Assembly: GCA_001460835.1 (NCBI GenBank)
Contig: CYKH01000495.1
Span: forward strand, 14,061 to 35,575
Reading direction: 5' to 3'
Origin: Bodo saltans
Taxonomy: Eukaryota > Euglenozoa > Kinetoplastea > Eubodonida > Bodonidae
DNA length: 21,515 nucleotides
Each line of letters opens with the position of its first letter. Positions within the stretch are counted from its first letter, which is position 1. The translations under genes and the position numbers were made by a program. The notes beneath the pieces were generated by a model. That model ran no database searches. It had not been told where the DNA came from and saw only the letters and a list, made by a program, of their open reading frames with translations. Of the stretch, positions 1 to 8,589 are shown one piece after another.

Positions 1-1191
1 CACTACGACGCCGTGGGAGACTGCTCTTCGTTGAACGTCGAGCACATCGCGTTTTTCTCTGTTGCCGTCGACATTTTCGGACAGAGCTGGCTGGTCGTCC
101 CCTCTAGCTTCATCGGTCAGAACATTCCTTCGAGTTCGTCATCCCACGCGTACTTTGTGATGTGCGCAACTGCAGCGCCAATTTCTGCGTTGTCACCACT
201 GTTCCAGAAAGTAGCGGTCTCCTTAGATATCTCAGCAAGTGCATCCTCCATCGCGCATGACTACAACATGCTTTTGATTGAGTTTTCAAGCAGCAACAAC
301 AGCACTAACGTTGTCGACTCCGTACTCGCAAAGTATGCTGCTACCTTAGTGACTAGCGCCGCACCCAATTCCGGCTACACCATAGCAAATGCATCCAATG
401 TGCTGACCACAATATTAGCAGCATCCAGCGGAACAGTGCAAATTGCTGTGTACATCCCTCCCACAACTATCACAGGAACCTCCGTCAGCAACGCAGATGA
501 CCTTACAAGCAGGGTGTACAGTGCCTTGACTAGTGGCGACTGCACCACTCTAGCCTCAACCAATGGATCGTTGTCCATCAAGACAACATCCCTTCGACAA
601 GTGTTTAATGCATCAATGATTGTCCAACCGGCTATGGCTTGTGGCAGTGCAGCTGGCGTCGTAAAGAGTGGAACGACCACATACATTATTTTTATGCTCG
701 TGGTGCTGGTCTTGATCGCCGTTCTGGCCGCTATGTCAATGAGGAATGAAGTGCCTATTCGCTCCGCTAATCCAGGACAAAATCAAGAAACGTCGATGAA
801 GCCTCGGACTGCTCATGGGGACAGCGTCCTTGTATCGCCTTCTCCAAGGAAACCTGACTTTGAGGACGATGGTCTGCAACATGGTAGCGAGTCGATTCCA
901 CAGCCGGACCTCACCGCTAGTCCCGTGAAGTCTAAGCCCGACTTGTTTAGTCCTGACCGTCTTGGCCTTGGGACCCGCCCCGCGCGCATTGACACTCCTG
1001 CCTCACCCCGTCCAGTTGTTGTTGTTGCTACACAAGTTGAAGCTACGTTGCCGCCATCGATCACAGCGCGTGCCCCTGCCGTAATCGACTTCCCGGTAGT
1101 GGCCTCAAAAAGTACTGTTGTTAGCGTTGACGACCGCGATCCGTTACACGACGACGACAGTGATGATGAATACACGCACGCGGACTTTTGA
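1..1191 (+). CDS. Type I membrane protein, C-terminal part (5' end outside window)
   Basis: The frame is open from base 1, so the gene starts before the window. The first possible in-frame start inside is a GTG, which a eukaryotic gene would not use. The visible 396 residues comprise a Ser/Thr/Ala-rich outer domain of about 227 residues with several N-glycosylation sequons (in the SNNST, NAS and NGS contexts). A single hydrophobic segment follows at about 682-744, then Arg, then a cytosolic tail of about 150 residues rich in Ser/Pro/Asp. The tail has several SP or SPR sites and ends in a very acidic stretch (DDDSDDEY). This order suggests a surface or endosomal protein with a regulatory tail. 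I recognise no enzyme or receptor family. Expression and any signal peptide cannot be judged because the N-terminus is missing. Confidence 0.8.
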   Translation, partial: HYDAVGDCSSLNVEHIAFFSVAVDIFGQSWLVVPSSFIGQNIPSSSSSHAYFVMCATAAPISALSPLFQKVAVSLDISASASSIAHDYNMLLIEFSSSNNSTNVVDSVLAKYAATLVTSAAPNSGYTIANASNVLTTILAASSGTVQIAVYIPPTTITGTSVSNADDLTSRVYSALTSGDCTTLASTNGSLSIKTTSLRQVFNASMIVQPAMACGSAAGVVKSGTTTYIIFMLVVLVLIAVLAAMSMRNEVPIRSANPGQNQETSMKPRTAHGDSVLVSPSPRKPDFEDDGLQHGSESIPQPDLTASPVKSKPDLFSPDRLGLGTRPARIDTPASPRPVVVVATQVEATLPPSITARAPAVIDFPVVASKSTVVSVDDRDPLHDDDSDDEYTHADF

Positions 1192-1553
1192 AAAAAGAGG
1201 AACTTGACAGCAGAAATAGAGCAAAAAAGGGGAGAACTGGCGGGGAAACTGGGGAAAAAACCCAGATTTATGTTTGCGAAGCAACAACACATTGATTCAC
1301 TCCAGCACATAAATCGCAACACCACCCGCTCGCATTTGCAAATGCATACAAAAGAAAGGTACTTTTAGGATGCTTGTGTGGATTAGGACGGCAACATTGC
1401 CAAGATCCGTGAGGATCCCTGTTAACACGCCTTCAGCTAATTCGTGGTTTCAGCAAACTCAACAATGAGACGAATCTTCTTTGGTATTTTTCAATCACTC
1501 AGTTGCCTTTTGTTTGCCTGTAAAACAAAAGAAAAAATAAAGGCTTTTCCGAG
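1192..1553 (+). other. Intergenic region upstream of the 205-aa gene
   Basis: I see no gene here. The proximal part is A-rich, as expected of a 3' UTR. A pyrimidine-rich stretch at about 1476-1521 followed by AG dinucleotides (for example in aaaag near 1530) is the best spliced-leader acceptor candidate for the gene starting at 1554. No RNA gene was recognised. Confidence 0.4.
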
Positions 1554-2171
1554 ATGCCATACCGTACGTACGCATGGATGGGCTCTGATGGCAGCGAAAT
1601 TGGTACTGTCGCAACCGAATTGTTCCGTGAACAGAAGAAGCAGCCTCATCCACTTTCGTCCCGCCAAGATAGACGACGCGTCATTGACTCTGCGAAGCGT
1701 CTGATGGAGGAATTGCAAATAGAGCGTGATGAGCAGTATAGAAGCCTACTGCAATCATCGCGTGCCCTCAGCGTAAGCCCTCGTGCAGCGAGTGCAGCGA
1801 CGGCTGCGCCTATGACGATGACCGCAACCCATTCCGAGGACCCCACCCCGCCGAAAGTATCCCGCTTCGCCGAACCAAACCCGCTAGCGTCCACTGCATC
1901 AAGTCATGAATATCAAGTCGAAGAGGAGGACGCTTCCACCGCGGTTACCACGAAGTATGACCTAGAATCGCGGGATGAGGGCTCACAGCAGCAACGTGAA
2001 GAAGCGTCGCATCCGGATGTGGAGCTCTCATCGAATCACCCAACGGACGATGCTTACAGCCCAGAGTTCCAAGTGTGCACTGCCGACGACGTGTCTGAGT
2101 CTAACATTGCAGATTCATCCGCAAGGCGAGCTGCGAGCGTGATTCATTTCGACAGTGACGATGAACATTAG
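1554..2171 (+). CDS. Hypothetical protein, 205 aa, disordered with short helical N-terminal part
   Basis: This is an intact ORF with ATG at 1554 and TAG at 2169-2171. I do not recognise the family. Residues 1-35 are the most protein-like (an aromatic/Gly start MPYRTYAWMG, then a polar helix). Residues 36-70 are Arg/Glu-rich and probably helical (RRRVIDSAKRL and onward). The rest is low-complexity Ser/Ala/Pro/Glu and probably disordered. The C-terminus is acidic and ends DSDDEH, resembling a CK2-type site. There is no signal peptide or membrane segment. It is accepted as a gene because it sits in the expected gap on the coding strand, its ATG lies shortly after a pyrimidine tract, and its codons look like those of its neighbours. 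Its role is unknown. Confidence 0.65.
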   Translation: MPYRTYAWMGSDGSEIGTVATELFREQKKQPHPLSSRQDRRRVIDSAKRLMEELQIERDEQYRSLLQSSRALSVSPRAASAATAAPMTMTATHSEDPTPPKVSRFAEPNPLASTASSHEYQVEEEDASTAVTTKYDLESRDEGSQQQREEASHPDVELSSNHPTDDAYSPEFQVCTADDVSESNIADSSARRAASVIHFDSDDEH

Positions 2172-2334
2172 AGAAACAGCCCTCTCTTTCTCTCCCTAGA
2201 AAACCACACCCGCAACGCGATACAAATACATGCTTAGAGATCGTTGTGTGTTGCACCTGTTACGACTTGATCTGTACGATTACATCTAGATTTGTCCCGT
2301 TACATATGCATTTCAACCTTTGTGTTTTCGATGA

Positions 2335-2380
2335 TTCCCCCCTTCGCATTTTTTTGATTTGAATCGAAGTATTTATTCAG
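2335..2380 (+). promoter_or_regulatory. Candidate trans-splice acceptor of the PA2G4 gene
   Basis: A C/T-rich tract at about 2335-2360 is followed by AG at 2368-2369 and again at 2379-2380. The second AG is only 5 nt before the ATG at 2386. This is the normal layout of a kinetoplastid spliced-leader addition site. Which AG is used cannot be told from sequence. Confidence 0.55.
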
Positions 2381-2385
2381 CAGAC

Positions 2386-3543
2386 ATGTCCAAGAACATG
2401 AAGGCCGCCCAGGGTACCGGTGAGGAGGAATGGGAAGACGTCGAGGAAGGCGAGGAGGAGGAAGAGGAGGACACGACGATCAACAACTCTGACGTCGTCA
2501 TGAAGTACAAGAAGGCTGCCACTTGGGCCAACGAGGCCCTCCAGGTTGTCCTGAAGGCCACCAAGGCCGGCGCTAAGGTTGTTGACCTTTGCAAGCTCGG
2601 TGATGAGACTGTTGCCGACAAGGTCCAGTCCATGTTCCGTGGTGTTGAGAAGGGTCTTGCCTTCCCCACCTCTGTCTCTGTGAACAGCTGCGTTTGCCAC
2701 AATAGCCCCGTCCCCGGAGAGGAGACCACCCCTCAAGTCCTCGTCAACGGCGATGTTGTCCGCATTGACCTTGCCGTGCACATTGACGGTTACTCCGCAC
2801 AGGTTGCCCACACTATTCAGATCACCGAGAGCGGTGAGCTCGCCGCAGACAGCAAGGAGGCCAACGTGATCAACGCCGCATACGCCGCGATCAACGTGGC
2901 AATCCGCAAGATGCGCCCCGGTGTTGAGACATACGAGGTCACTGAGATTATCGAGAAGGCTGCCGCTCACTTCAACGTGACTCCCGTCGATGGCGTTCTG
3001 TCCCACGTTGTGAAGCGATACATCGTCGATGGCTTCCGCTGCATTCCCAGCAAGAAGACCCCCGAGCAATTGGTCCACGAGTACCCAATTGAGTCCGCCC
3101 AGGTGTGGGCCCTCGATATTGCCTTCACCACCGGTAAGGGCAAGCTGAAGGAGCGCGATGCCCGCCCCTCGATCTTCAAGGTCACCCTTGACAACACCTA
3201 CACTGCCAAGATGGAGTCTGCTCGCGAGCTCGCTCGTGAAGTCGACACGAGGTTCCAGACCTTCCCCTTCGGTGTTCGCAACTTGGAGACCAAGAAGGCC
3301 CGCCTGGGTCTGAGCGAGATGGTGAAGCACGGTATGGTGTCTCCCTACCCCGTCCTCTTCGAGAAGGACGGCGAGGTCGTTGCCCAGTTCAAGGTTACGC
3401 TCCTTATCACCCCCAAAAAGATCGAGCGTATCACTGGTCTTCCCATGCAGAAGGGCCCCGCCCCTGCTCCCTTCACTGACGAGGTTCTCCTGGCTGCCTC
3501 CAAGCTGCCCCTCTCCCTCGAGGAGAAGAAGACGAAGAAGTAA
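2386..3543 (+). CDS. Proliferation-associated 2G4 / EBP1-like protein (M24 pseudo-aminopeptidase)
   Basis: The protein has 385 aa, with ATG at 2386 chosen as the first ATG after the acceptor AGs. It matches PA2G4/EBP1 along the whole M24 'pita-bread' fold, for example GLAFPTSVSVNSCVCHNSP (residues 90-108), VRIDLAVHIDG (125-135), VDGVLSHVVK (201-210) and VVAQFKVTLL (331-340). Of the five metal ligands of true methionine aminopeptidases, the first Asp (128) and the His (207) remain. The second Asp is Gln139, the first Glu is Asp244 and the last Glu is Lys336, so it should not be a peptidase. This loss is typical of the family, whose known members bind ribosomes and structured RNA and act in growth control. 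Odd points are a strongly acidic N-terminus (residues 13-29) and a basic Lys-rich end (KKTKK). Third codon positions are nearly all C or G, suggesting high expression. Confidence 0.93.
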   Translation: MSKNMKAAQGTGEEEWEDVEEGEEEEEEDTTINNSDVVMKYKKAATWANEALQVVLKATKAGAKVVDLCKLGDETVADKVQSMFRGVEKGLAFPTSVSVNSCVCHNSPVPGEETTPQVLVNGDVVRIDLAVHIDGYSAQVAHTIQITESGELAADSKEANVINAAYAAINVAIRKMRPGVETYEVTEIIEKAAAHFNVTPVDGVLSHVVKRYIVDGFRCIPSKKTPEQLVHEYPIESAQVWALDIAFTTGKGKLKERDARPSIFKVTLDNTYTAKMESARELAREVDTRFQTFPFGVRNLETKKARLGLSEMVKHGMVSPYPVLFEKDGEVVAQFKVTLLITPKKIERITGLPMQKGPAPAPFTDEVLLAASKLPLSLEEKKTKK

Positions 3544-3641
3544 AGTCGTGAAGAAAAAAACAAACAACGCCGTTAAAAAAAAAAACAACAACTACAAATA
3601 AGACAATGTGAGGAAATGCATATGCCCTGACCTTCGCTGTT

Positions 3642-3682
3642 TTCATGCAACGATCGCATGAATGTCAACGAAGGACCGTTGA
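3642..3682 (+). other. Two adjacent short stem-loops in the PA2G4 3' flank
   Basis: Stem 1 is ttcatgc (3642-3648) with gcatgaa (3656-3662), loop 7 nt. Stem 2 is tcaacg (3665-3670) with cgttga (3677-3682), loop 6 nt. They lie 2 nt apart. Each is short enough to occur by chance; their adjacency is the only notable point. No function can be assigned. Confidence 0.35.
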
Positions 3683-3770
3683 ATTCCGCAATAACCCCTC
3701 AGAGAGAATCAACAAAGTCGTAGCTGAGTTTGGCTCCGCCTTAGTTTGTTTTCAGTGATCATACCAAGAT

Positions 3771-3799
3771 TCTTTCTGCTTTTTTTTTCCTCTTCTAAG
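3771..3799 (+). promoter_or_regulatory. Candidate trans-splice acceptor of the MAPKKK-like kinase gene
   Basis: A pyrimidine-rich run (ttctttctg, then nine T, then cctcttct) at 3771-3796 is followed by AG at 3798-3799. No ATG lies between this AG and the chosen ATG at 3850, which supports that start. Confidence 0.65.
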
Positions 3800-3849
3800 G
3801 ATTCAGATTAGGTTAGACAACGGGCATCGTGATATTTTTCTAGTTCGTG

Positions 3850-4692
3850 ATGGCTACCTCCACGGCGGATTATCATCGAGTTGTGCTCGGCAAGAAACTT
3901 GGGTCAGGTAGCTTCGGCACCGTCTACGTTGGTCTGCTCCCCAATGGCCGTTTTGTTGCCGTCAAAATGCTAGAATTGGAAGAGCCCTCAACATCATCTT
4001 CCACCAACGTTGAAGTTGACATTCACCGACGCTTGACCCATCCCAATATCATCCGATATTTGCACAGCTACGAAGACATGGAGCGCAAGAGTTTGCTTGT
4101 CTTTTTGGAATTCGTGACGGGTGGTTCTGTGACAAGTCTCATGCAGACTCTTCCTGGAGGTAAGCTCCCCATTAACGTTGCCCGTCAGTACTCAAGGCAC
4201 ATGTTTGAGGGTTTGGAGTATCTGCACCGAAATCAAGTGGCCCACAGAGATATTAAGGGTGACAATCTGCTTATCTCGATGGACGCTGGCCTTGCGAAGC
4301 TAGCGGATTTCGACCAAGCCAAGAGCCTTGGTGCATGCAGCTGCAAATTACCTACTGCGAAGACACTCGCTGGCACCCCGTACTTCATCGCTCCTGAAGT
4401 CATTACGAATGACACTGGCTACGATCCGTTCAAGGCAGATGTGTGGTCTGCTGGCTGCACTGTTGCCGAGATGATCACTGGCCGCTTGCCATGGACAGCA
4501 AGTTCAAACGTCATGCAGATCATGAACAAAATTGCAATGTCCAACGGATGGCCCGACGCCATTCCCCGCGATGCTCATTCGCTTGGTTGCGAGGAAGCGG
4601 TTGGATTTCTGGACTTGTGCTTCCGACGCGATGCCAACGTTCGTCCGTCGGCGTCAGAGCTACTTTTGCATCCGTTCCTTGCGCATTTCTAA
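3850..4692 (+). CDS. MAPKKK-like (STE11 group) protein kinase with DFD in place of DFG
   Basis: The 280-aa product is almost only a kinase domain. Visible motifs are the Gly loop GSGSFG (18-23), ATP-anchoring Lys39 in VAVK, the helix-C region NVEVDIHRRLTHPNI, catalytic HRDIKGDN (132-139), GTPYFIAPEV (175-184), DVWSAGC (197-203) and the late Arg265. The HRDIKGDN and GTP-x-(W/F)-(M/I)-APEV pattern is typical of MEKK/STE11 kinases, which phosphorylate MAPK kinases. The metal-binding DFG is DFD (residues 153-155). The key Asp153 is kept, so activity is plausible, but the Gly that allows activation-loop flipping is lost. There is no extension for regulation on either side, so control probably comes from partners. 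ATG 3850 follows a strong acceptor tract. Confidence 0.9.
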   Translation: MATSTADYHRVVLGKKLGSGSFGTVYVGLLPNGRFVAVKMLELEEPSTSSSTNVEVDIHRRLTHPNIIRYLHSYEDMERKSLLVFLEFVTGGSVTSLMQTLPGGKLPINVARQYSRHMFEGLEYLHRNQVAHRDIKGDNLLISMDAGLAKLADFDQAKSLGACSCKLPTAKTLAGTPYFIAPEVITNDTGYDPFKADVWSAGCTVAEMITGRLPWTASSNVMQIMNKIAMSNGWPDAIPRDAHSLGCEEAVGFLDLCFRRDANVRPSASELLLHPFLAHF

Positions 4693-5178
4693 ATGGCAAA
4701 ACGTTTGATGATATTTTTGAGTGAACTTTTCTGCGGATTTGCGGAAAAAGTCCGATTTTATACACACCCACACAACAGACAAGCCAACAGACAACAAAGA
4801 GTACTTCTTCCTTTGTTTTACGTGGAGTTTGAAAGAAATGAGAAGAAACACCAAATGGAGAGATTAGCGTAGTCAGTAATAGGGCAACGAAAGCGACAAA
4901 AAGAGAGTGAGTATGTGTGCTCAGCACCATCAACAGTTTCTACAATTTTAACGGGCCAAAAGCGAATGTTGAACAGTGTGTCGAAGAGAAACAAATGAGC
5001 TGCTGCGTGTGTCCCGATCAACCTACATTCGTTCATTGATCAACAATAATCACAACCTGAAGCAAACTCTGAAAACGTATTTTGCATTACCTATTGAAAA
5101 TGAGATAGAATCGAAAAGAAAAAAGAAATTGAAAATCACAAAGGAAACGCTGGTGTTCTGATTCTTTTCGGTGGGAAA
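4693..5178 (+). other. 486-nt intergenic region, no gene seen
   Basis: This stretch is A-rich on the + strand. The ORFs on the reverse strand have no recognisable protein features and look like chance. Pyrimidine tracts are weak; the last is at about 5153-5169 (gttctgattcttttcgg) directly before the ATG at 5179, with no AG in between, so the acceptor for the next gene is unclear and may lie further upstream. Confidence 0.35.
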
Positions 5179-7330
5179 ATGGTAAGTATTGGGACGCAGT
5201 ATATCATTCACGATGACGTAGTTGGAAAGGGCGCCTGGAGTGTGGTCAAGAGATGCTCAGTCATTCCTCCCTACGTGCCCAAGGCAGTTGAACAGTCCTC
5301 CGTTCTGCTTCGAGGAAGCCGCCAATACGTTGTCAAGATTATCGAGAAGGACTATCTCATCTCACTCACTAGTGGTGATGTTGAGCGCGCCTGACGTAGT
5401 TGGAAAGGGCGCCTGGAGTGTGGTCAAGAGATGCTCAGTCATTCCTCCCTACGTGCCCAAGGCAGTTGAACAGTCCTCCGTTCTGCTTCGAGGAAGCCGA
5501 TGTCAATACGTTGTCAAAATTATCGAGAAGGACTATCTCATCTCACTCACTAGTGGTGATGTTGAGCGCGCCATGGCAGAGGTAAAGCGAGAAATTGAAG
5601 TCTTGAAACATATTCCACCTCAGAAACACGTTGTGAACTTTATCGAGGAATTTGAAACAGACCATCAATTCTTGCTCATCTTCGAAGATGTTCAGTGCGG
5701 CGATCTTTGCGAATTAATCTTGAAGTCGCCTGGCGCGAAGTTGGAAGAGGAGCGCGCTAAGAAGTACACGTATCAGTTGATTCAGGCCGTGCTGCACTGC
5801 CACGTGAATGATGTCATTCATCGAGATATCAAGCCGGAGAACCTCTTGGTCAATGAGAGTGACGATCTCAAGTTGACTGATTTTGGCCTCGCTAAGTGGG
5901 CCAAAGGAGGAGGGGCTGCCGCCTCATCACCACCATCATCATCATCATCCGCACCGTCGGTGGGTGCTACTAGATGGCTCGTGGCATTCCCTGGGGCTGA
6001 GAAGCTAGAAGGCCGACGCATCGTGTGCTCTGACGTCATCGGAACTCCTCGGTACGGCGCCCCAGAAATGTTTTACGCCAAGTTTTCTCAGACACAGTAC
6101 GACGGGTACAAGGCGGATACATGGAGCGTTGGAATCGTCGCGTTTATTCTGCTATCAGGCGCATTTCCTTTTTTCTCAGGACCTGGCGCCACTGAGCAGG
6201 AGACATTTAAAAGCATTCTAGAGACTCCCTTGTCGGTGCCAAAAGAAGTGTCTTCTGAAGCTGCGGATTTCTTGAAGCGCATTTTGCACAAGGATCCCCA
6301 AAAGCGTTTGTCATTAGCTGATGCACTGGACCACCCTTGGATGGAGAAGGTCGCCATAAAGCCTATTTACACCTCTGAGACAATCGACAAGCACCGCTTG
6401 CAAGGCACAACCAACGTTGCAACAATTCTCTCTGACTGCGCTGCAGAAATTGATCAACTGCACCTCACCATCGCTAAGCTCCGCCGGGAAGTTCTGACTC
6501 ACAGGCTGAAAAGTGCAGATGCAGCAAATGCTGCTGCTGGAGCCAAGAAAATTGGTGTTGTGGGTGGGAAGGAGAGCCTTGCGTCATCGCTGCGACGTGC
6601 AGAAACACCAACAGGATCTCGAGCACGCACCGGTGCTTCACCAGCCCCGACATCTGCTCGACTTGGAGTCTCTCCCATGCGCCCCGGAAGTGCGACTGCG
6701 CGAAGTGCTGTTGGGACAGTTCGGACATCCAGCCCCTCTGTCATCCCTGACCGGACGGTTTCCCGAGGAGGTTCTACAACTCAACAGCAGCCTGCAGCAG
6801 TTGTTCGTCCGGCTTCGGCCACAGGTGGTGCTGGTGTTCGCACCGCTAGTCCCCTTTCGAGAAGCTCTCCCTCGACACAGCGCCGTGGTACCCCTCTCAG
6901 GCCAACTGGCGTCAATGGAGTCAGCCCTGCTACAGCAGCTCCTCCTGTTGCTGGTGGGAAGCCACGCACTGCTACACCAGGCGCAACATCACGAGTCAGC
7001 TCATCCAATGGAATTCGGCCTAGCTCCGCTGGCCCCGCTACGGCTGCTGGGACCGCCGGCGCATCGTCGTCCTCGAGCGCTTTCGGCGTGGGCGATGCTG
7101 TCATCTACAAGAGCTGCAGAGCTGTCGTGCAGTTTAGCGGTCCCACCACATTTGGTGCAGGCACTTGGGTGGGTTTAGAAATGCTTGAAGGCAATGAAGG
7201 TTCCAACGATGGATCCTCAGTATTCGACAAGCGAAGATACTTTACCTGCCCTAAAGGGAAAGGTGTTTTCGTACGAGCGTCGCAGATTAAGCGAGCTGAC
7301 GGTGAGAATGGTGCGGCTGGTGATTTGTAA
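5179..7330 (+). CDS. CAMK-like Ser/Thr kinase fused to a C-terminal CAP-Gly domain; frame broken by a tandem duplication
   Basis: The reading starts at ATG 5179 and stops at TGA 5392-5394 because a 178-nt segment is repeated. The frame is again open from the second copy to TAA 7330. The phase fits exactly if only one copy exists, giving about 657 aa. Domains in order: kinase (Gly loop GKGAWSVV; ATP Lys in YVVKIIEK at 5516; HRDIKPENLL at 5819-5848; DFG at 5879; GTPRYGAPE at 6041-6067; TWSVGIVAFILLSG), with a 40-50-residue Ser/Gly-rich insert in the activation loop. A short probable coiled coil (about 6440-6510), a Ser/Pro/Ala/Arg-rich linker and a CAP-Gly domain (7081-7300) follow. The CAP-Gly signature GKNDG is GSNDG here (7199-7213). 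CAP-Gly domains bind tubulin or EB-type tails, so a microtubule-linked kinase is inferred. Confidence 0.85.
5214..5572 (+). repeat. Back-to-back direct duplication (178 + 181 nt) inside the kinase gene
   Basis: Copy 1 is 5214-5391 and copy 2 is 5392-5572, with no spacer. They differ by a 3-nt indel with a neighbouring substitution (gccgccaat versus gccgatgtcaat) and one G/A change. The 178-nt offset is not a multiple of 3, so copy 1 runs into a TGA. Both copies encode the Gly loop and the ATP lysine. Small allelic-type differences and the lack of a spacer suggest two unmerged overlapping contig ends, but a real duplication is not excluded. Confidence 0.95.
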
Positions 7331-7672
7331 GGGGGGATTTTGTGGGAGAGAAAATGAGTGACTGCAGAGAACACGGGGAATGAGAGAAAGTACACCGCCA
7401 CTTGTAGAAAACGTGAAAAAAAGAGTAAGGAAGAGACAGCGCCTCACACGAAATTACTAGATAGACAGGAAGGGCGTCTCGAGAAACCTACTGGCGAACG
7501 ATTTTTCTCTGCGTGGCCTTTCTCGTGCTGCAAGAAGTGAGGGTGAGGGCGAGACAATTTCGGTGAGATTCACAAACCATTAATCTCGAAACGTCATGGA
7601 GGCAATGCGCTTGCAATTACTGTTTGCTGACAAAATCGATTTTTTCTTTCCAAAGAAGAAATAGCGCAACAA
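7331..7672 (+). other. 342-nt intergenic region before the Derlin gene
   Basis: I see no gene. The purine-rich first part is the likely kinase 3' UTR. A short T/C tract at about 7638-7651 followed by AG at 7654-7655 is the probable trans-splice acceptor for the ATG at 7673. Confidence 0.4.
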
Positions 7673-8419
7673 ATGGCACAAAGCTTCGAGTCTTGGTGGG
7701 AAAAATTGGGTCCCATTACAAAAATCATTCTAGTGTTGTCTGTGTGCATCACTATCGTAGGCTCCAGTGGGGTGGTCTCGCCCTACAAGCTGATTGTGGA
7801 TTTCAACTTGACAGTGTTCTCTTTTCAAATTTGGCGTATCGTCACTGCCGCATTTTACCTAGGAAATTTCAGCTTTCCGTGGTTGATGGCACTGGCAATG
7901 TTGGTGACGTATGTCAAACTCCATGAGGAGTCTGAGTTCCAAGGCCGCCGAGCGGATTTCGTGTGGATGCTTACGCTTCTTATCACGTTCCTGACTGTGG
8001 TTGCGTGGATCTTCTCCCTTCCACTTGTGTCGTTTGCACTTACGATGTCGTTGTGCTGGATCTTCTGCAAGCGCAACCCAACTGCAAAACTATCGATCTA
8101 CTTCTTTGAGTTCAGCGCAAACATTTTTCCTTGGGCACTCTTGGCGTTCCACGTTGTGCTCGGCCAAAGTGTGATGGATGATGTTGCTGGAATCGTAGCT
8201 GGCCATGGATTTCTGTTCCTTCACGATATGCTACCCAAGACACACGGCATGAAGCTTGTGGAAACCCCACAGTTCATCAAAACGTGGATCCCGCATCAGC
8301 GCCTGTTTGGTTCTGTGCACAGCGGTGTTCATGCGGTAGCCCCTGCTGGTCGACAACCATTGAACGAGCAGCCTGCACATCGCAACTGGGGTCAAGGACG
8401 CGTCCTCGGTACCCGCTGA
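7673..8419 (+). CDS. Derlin (ER-associated degradation, rhomboid pseudoprotease)
   Basis: The intact protein has 248 aa, the usual Derlin length. Family marks are the WR motif (FQIWRIVTAAFYLG, residues 51-64), the loop helix HEESEFQGRRADFVWML (84-100), RNPTAKLSIYFFEFSANIFPW (134-154) and GIVAGHGFLFLHDMLP (173-188). Rhomboid-like membrane helices cover about residues 15-35, 50-80, 96-135, 148-165 and 168-185. The C-terminal tail ends HRNWGQGRVLG, fitting the SHP-type motif that binds the p97/VCP ATPase in other Derlins. The expected role is retrotranslocation of misfolded proteins from the ER membrane to p97 and the proteasome. As in all Derlins, there is no catalytic Ser-His dyad of active rhomboids. 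The ATG at 7673 is the natural start just after the acceptor. Confidence 0.94.
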   Translation: MAQSFESWWEKLGPITKIILVLSVCITIVGSSGVVSPYKLIVDFNLTVFSFQIWRIVTAAFYLGNFSFPWLMALAMLVTYVKLHEESEFQGRRADFVWMLTLLITFLTVVAWIFSLPLVSFALTMSLCWIFCKRNPTAKLSIYFFEFSANIFPWALLAFHVVLGQSVMDDVAGIVAGHGFLFLHDMLPKTHGMKLVETPQFIKTWIPHQRLFGSVHSGVHAVAPAGRQPLNEQPAHRNWGQGRVLGTR

Positions 8420-8516
8420 CAAAGTATTTGCCAACACCCTTCAGATATATGTGCGCACATTATTGCATTTTTTATCGCAAGAAGAAAAAAATAAAATCGT
8501 CCCCGTACTCAATGCA

Positions 8517-8589
8517 ACTGTTTCCCATGCATTTTCTCGTTTCCCTCTCGTTTGCCCTTTTTGGCGAACAGCTCTCTTGGCCTCATCAG
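8517..8589 (+). promoter_or_regulatory. Candidate trans-splice acceptor of the Pls-like synthetase gene
   Basis: A pyrimidine-rich stretch covers about 8517-8563, with AG at 8570-8571 and, after more pyrimidines, 8588-8589. No ATG occurs between 8589 and the chosen start at 8709. Confidence 0.5.

Larger units (their letters stand above)
3544..3849 (+). other. PA2G4 3' UTR and 5' flank of the next kinase gene
   Basis: No gene was found. The start is A-rich (3550-3600). Two small adjacent inverted repeats lie at 3642-3662 and 3665-3682. A strong pyrimidine tract at about 3771-3796, with a run of nine T, ends in AG at 3798-3799 and is the likely trans-splice acceptor for the ATG at 3850. Confidence 0.45.

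Noticed and set aside
2377-3591. 404-codon antisense ORF across the PA2G4 gene
   Set aside because: It is the mirror of a gene with C/G-ending codons; the protein is Leu/Gly/Val-rich without domains, and all other genes are on the + strand.
4520-5036. Reverse-strand ORFs in the spacer after the MAPKKK-like gene
   Set aside because: They overlap each other and the kinase end, have no domain features and no acceptor tract on that strand.
5181-5190. GTAAGTATT directly after the kinase ATG, a good 5' cis-splice site
   Set aside because: The bases read through sensibly as the kinase N-terminus (VSIGTQY), and cis introns are very rare in kinetoplastids. It is probably coincidence.
6513-7178. 221-codon ORF overlapping the kinase linker in another frame
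   Set aside because: It overlaps the real frame, which reads on into a clear CAP-Gly domain; the composition is only a shifted reading of Ser/Pro/Ala codons.
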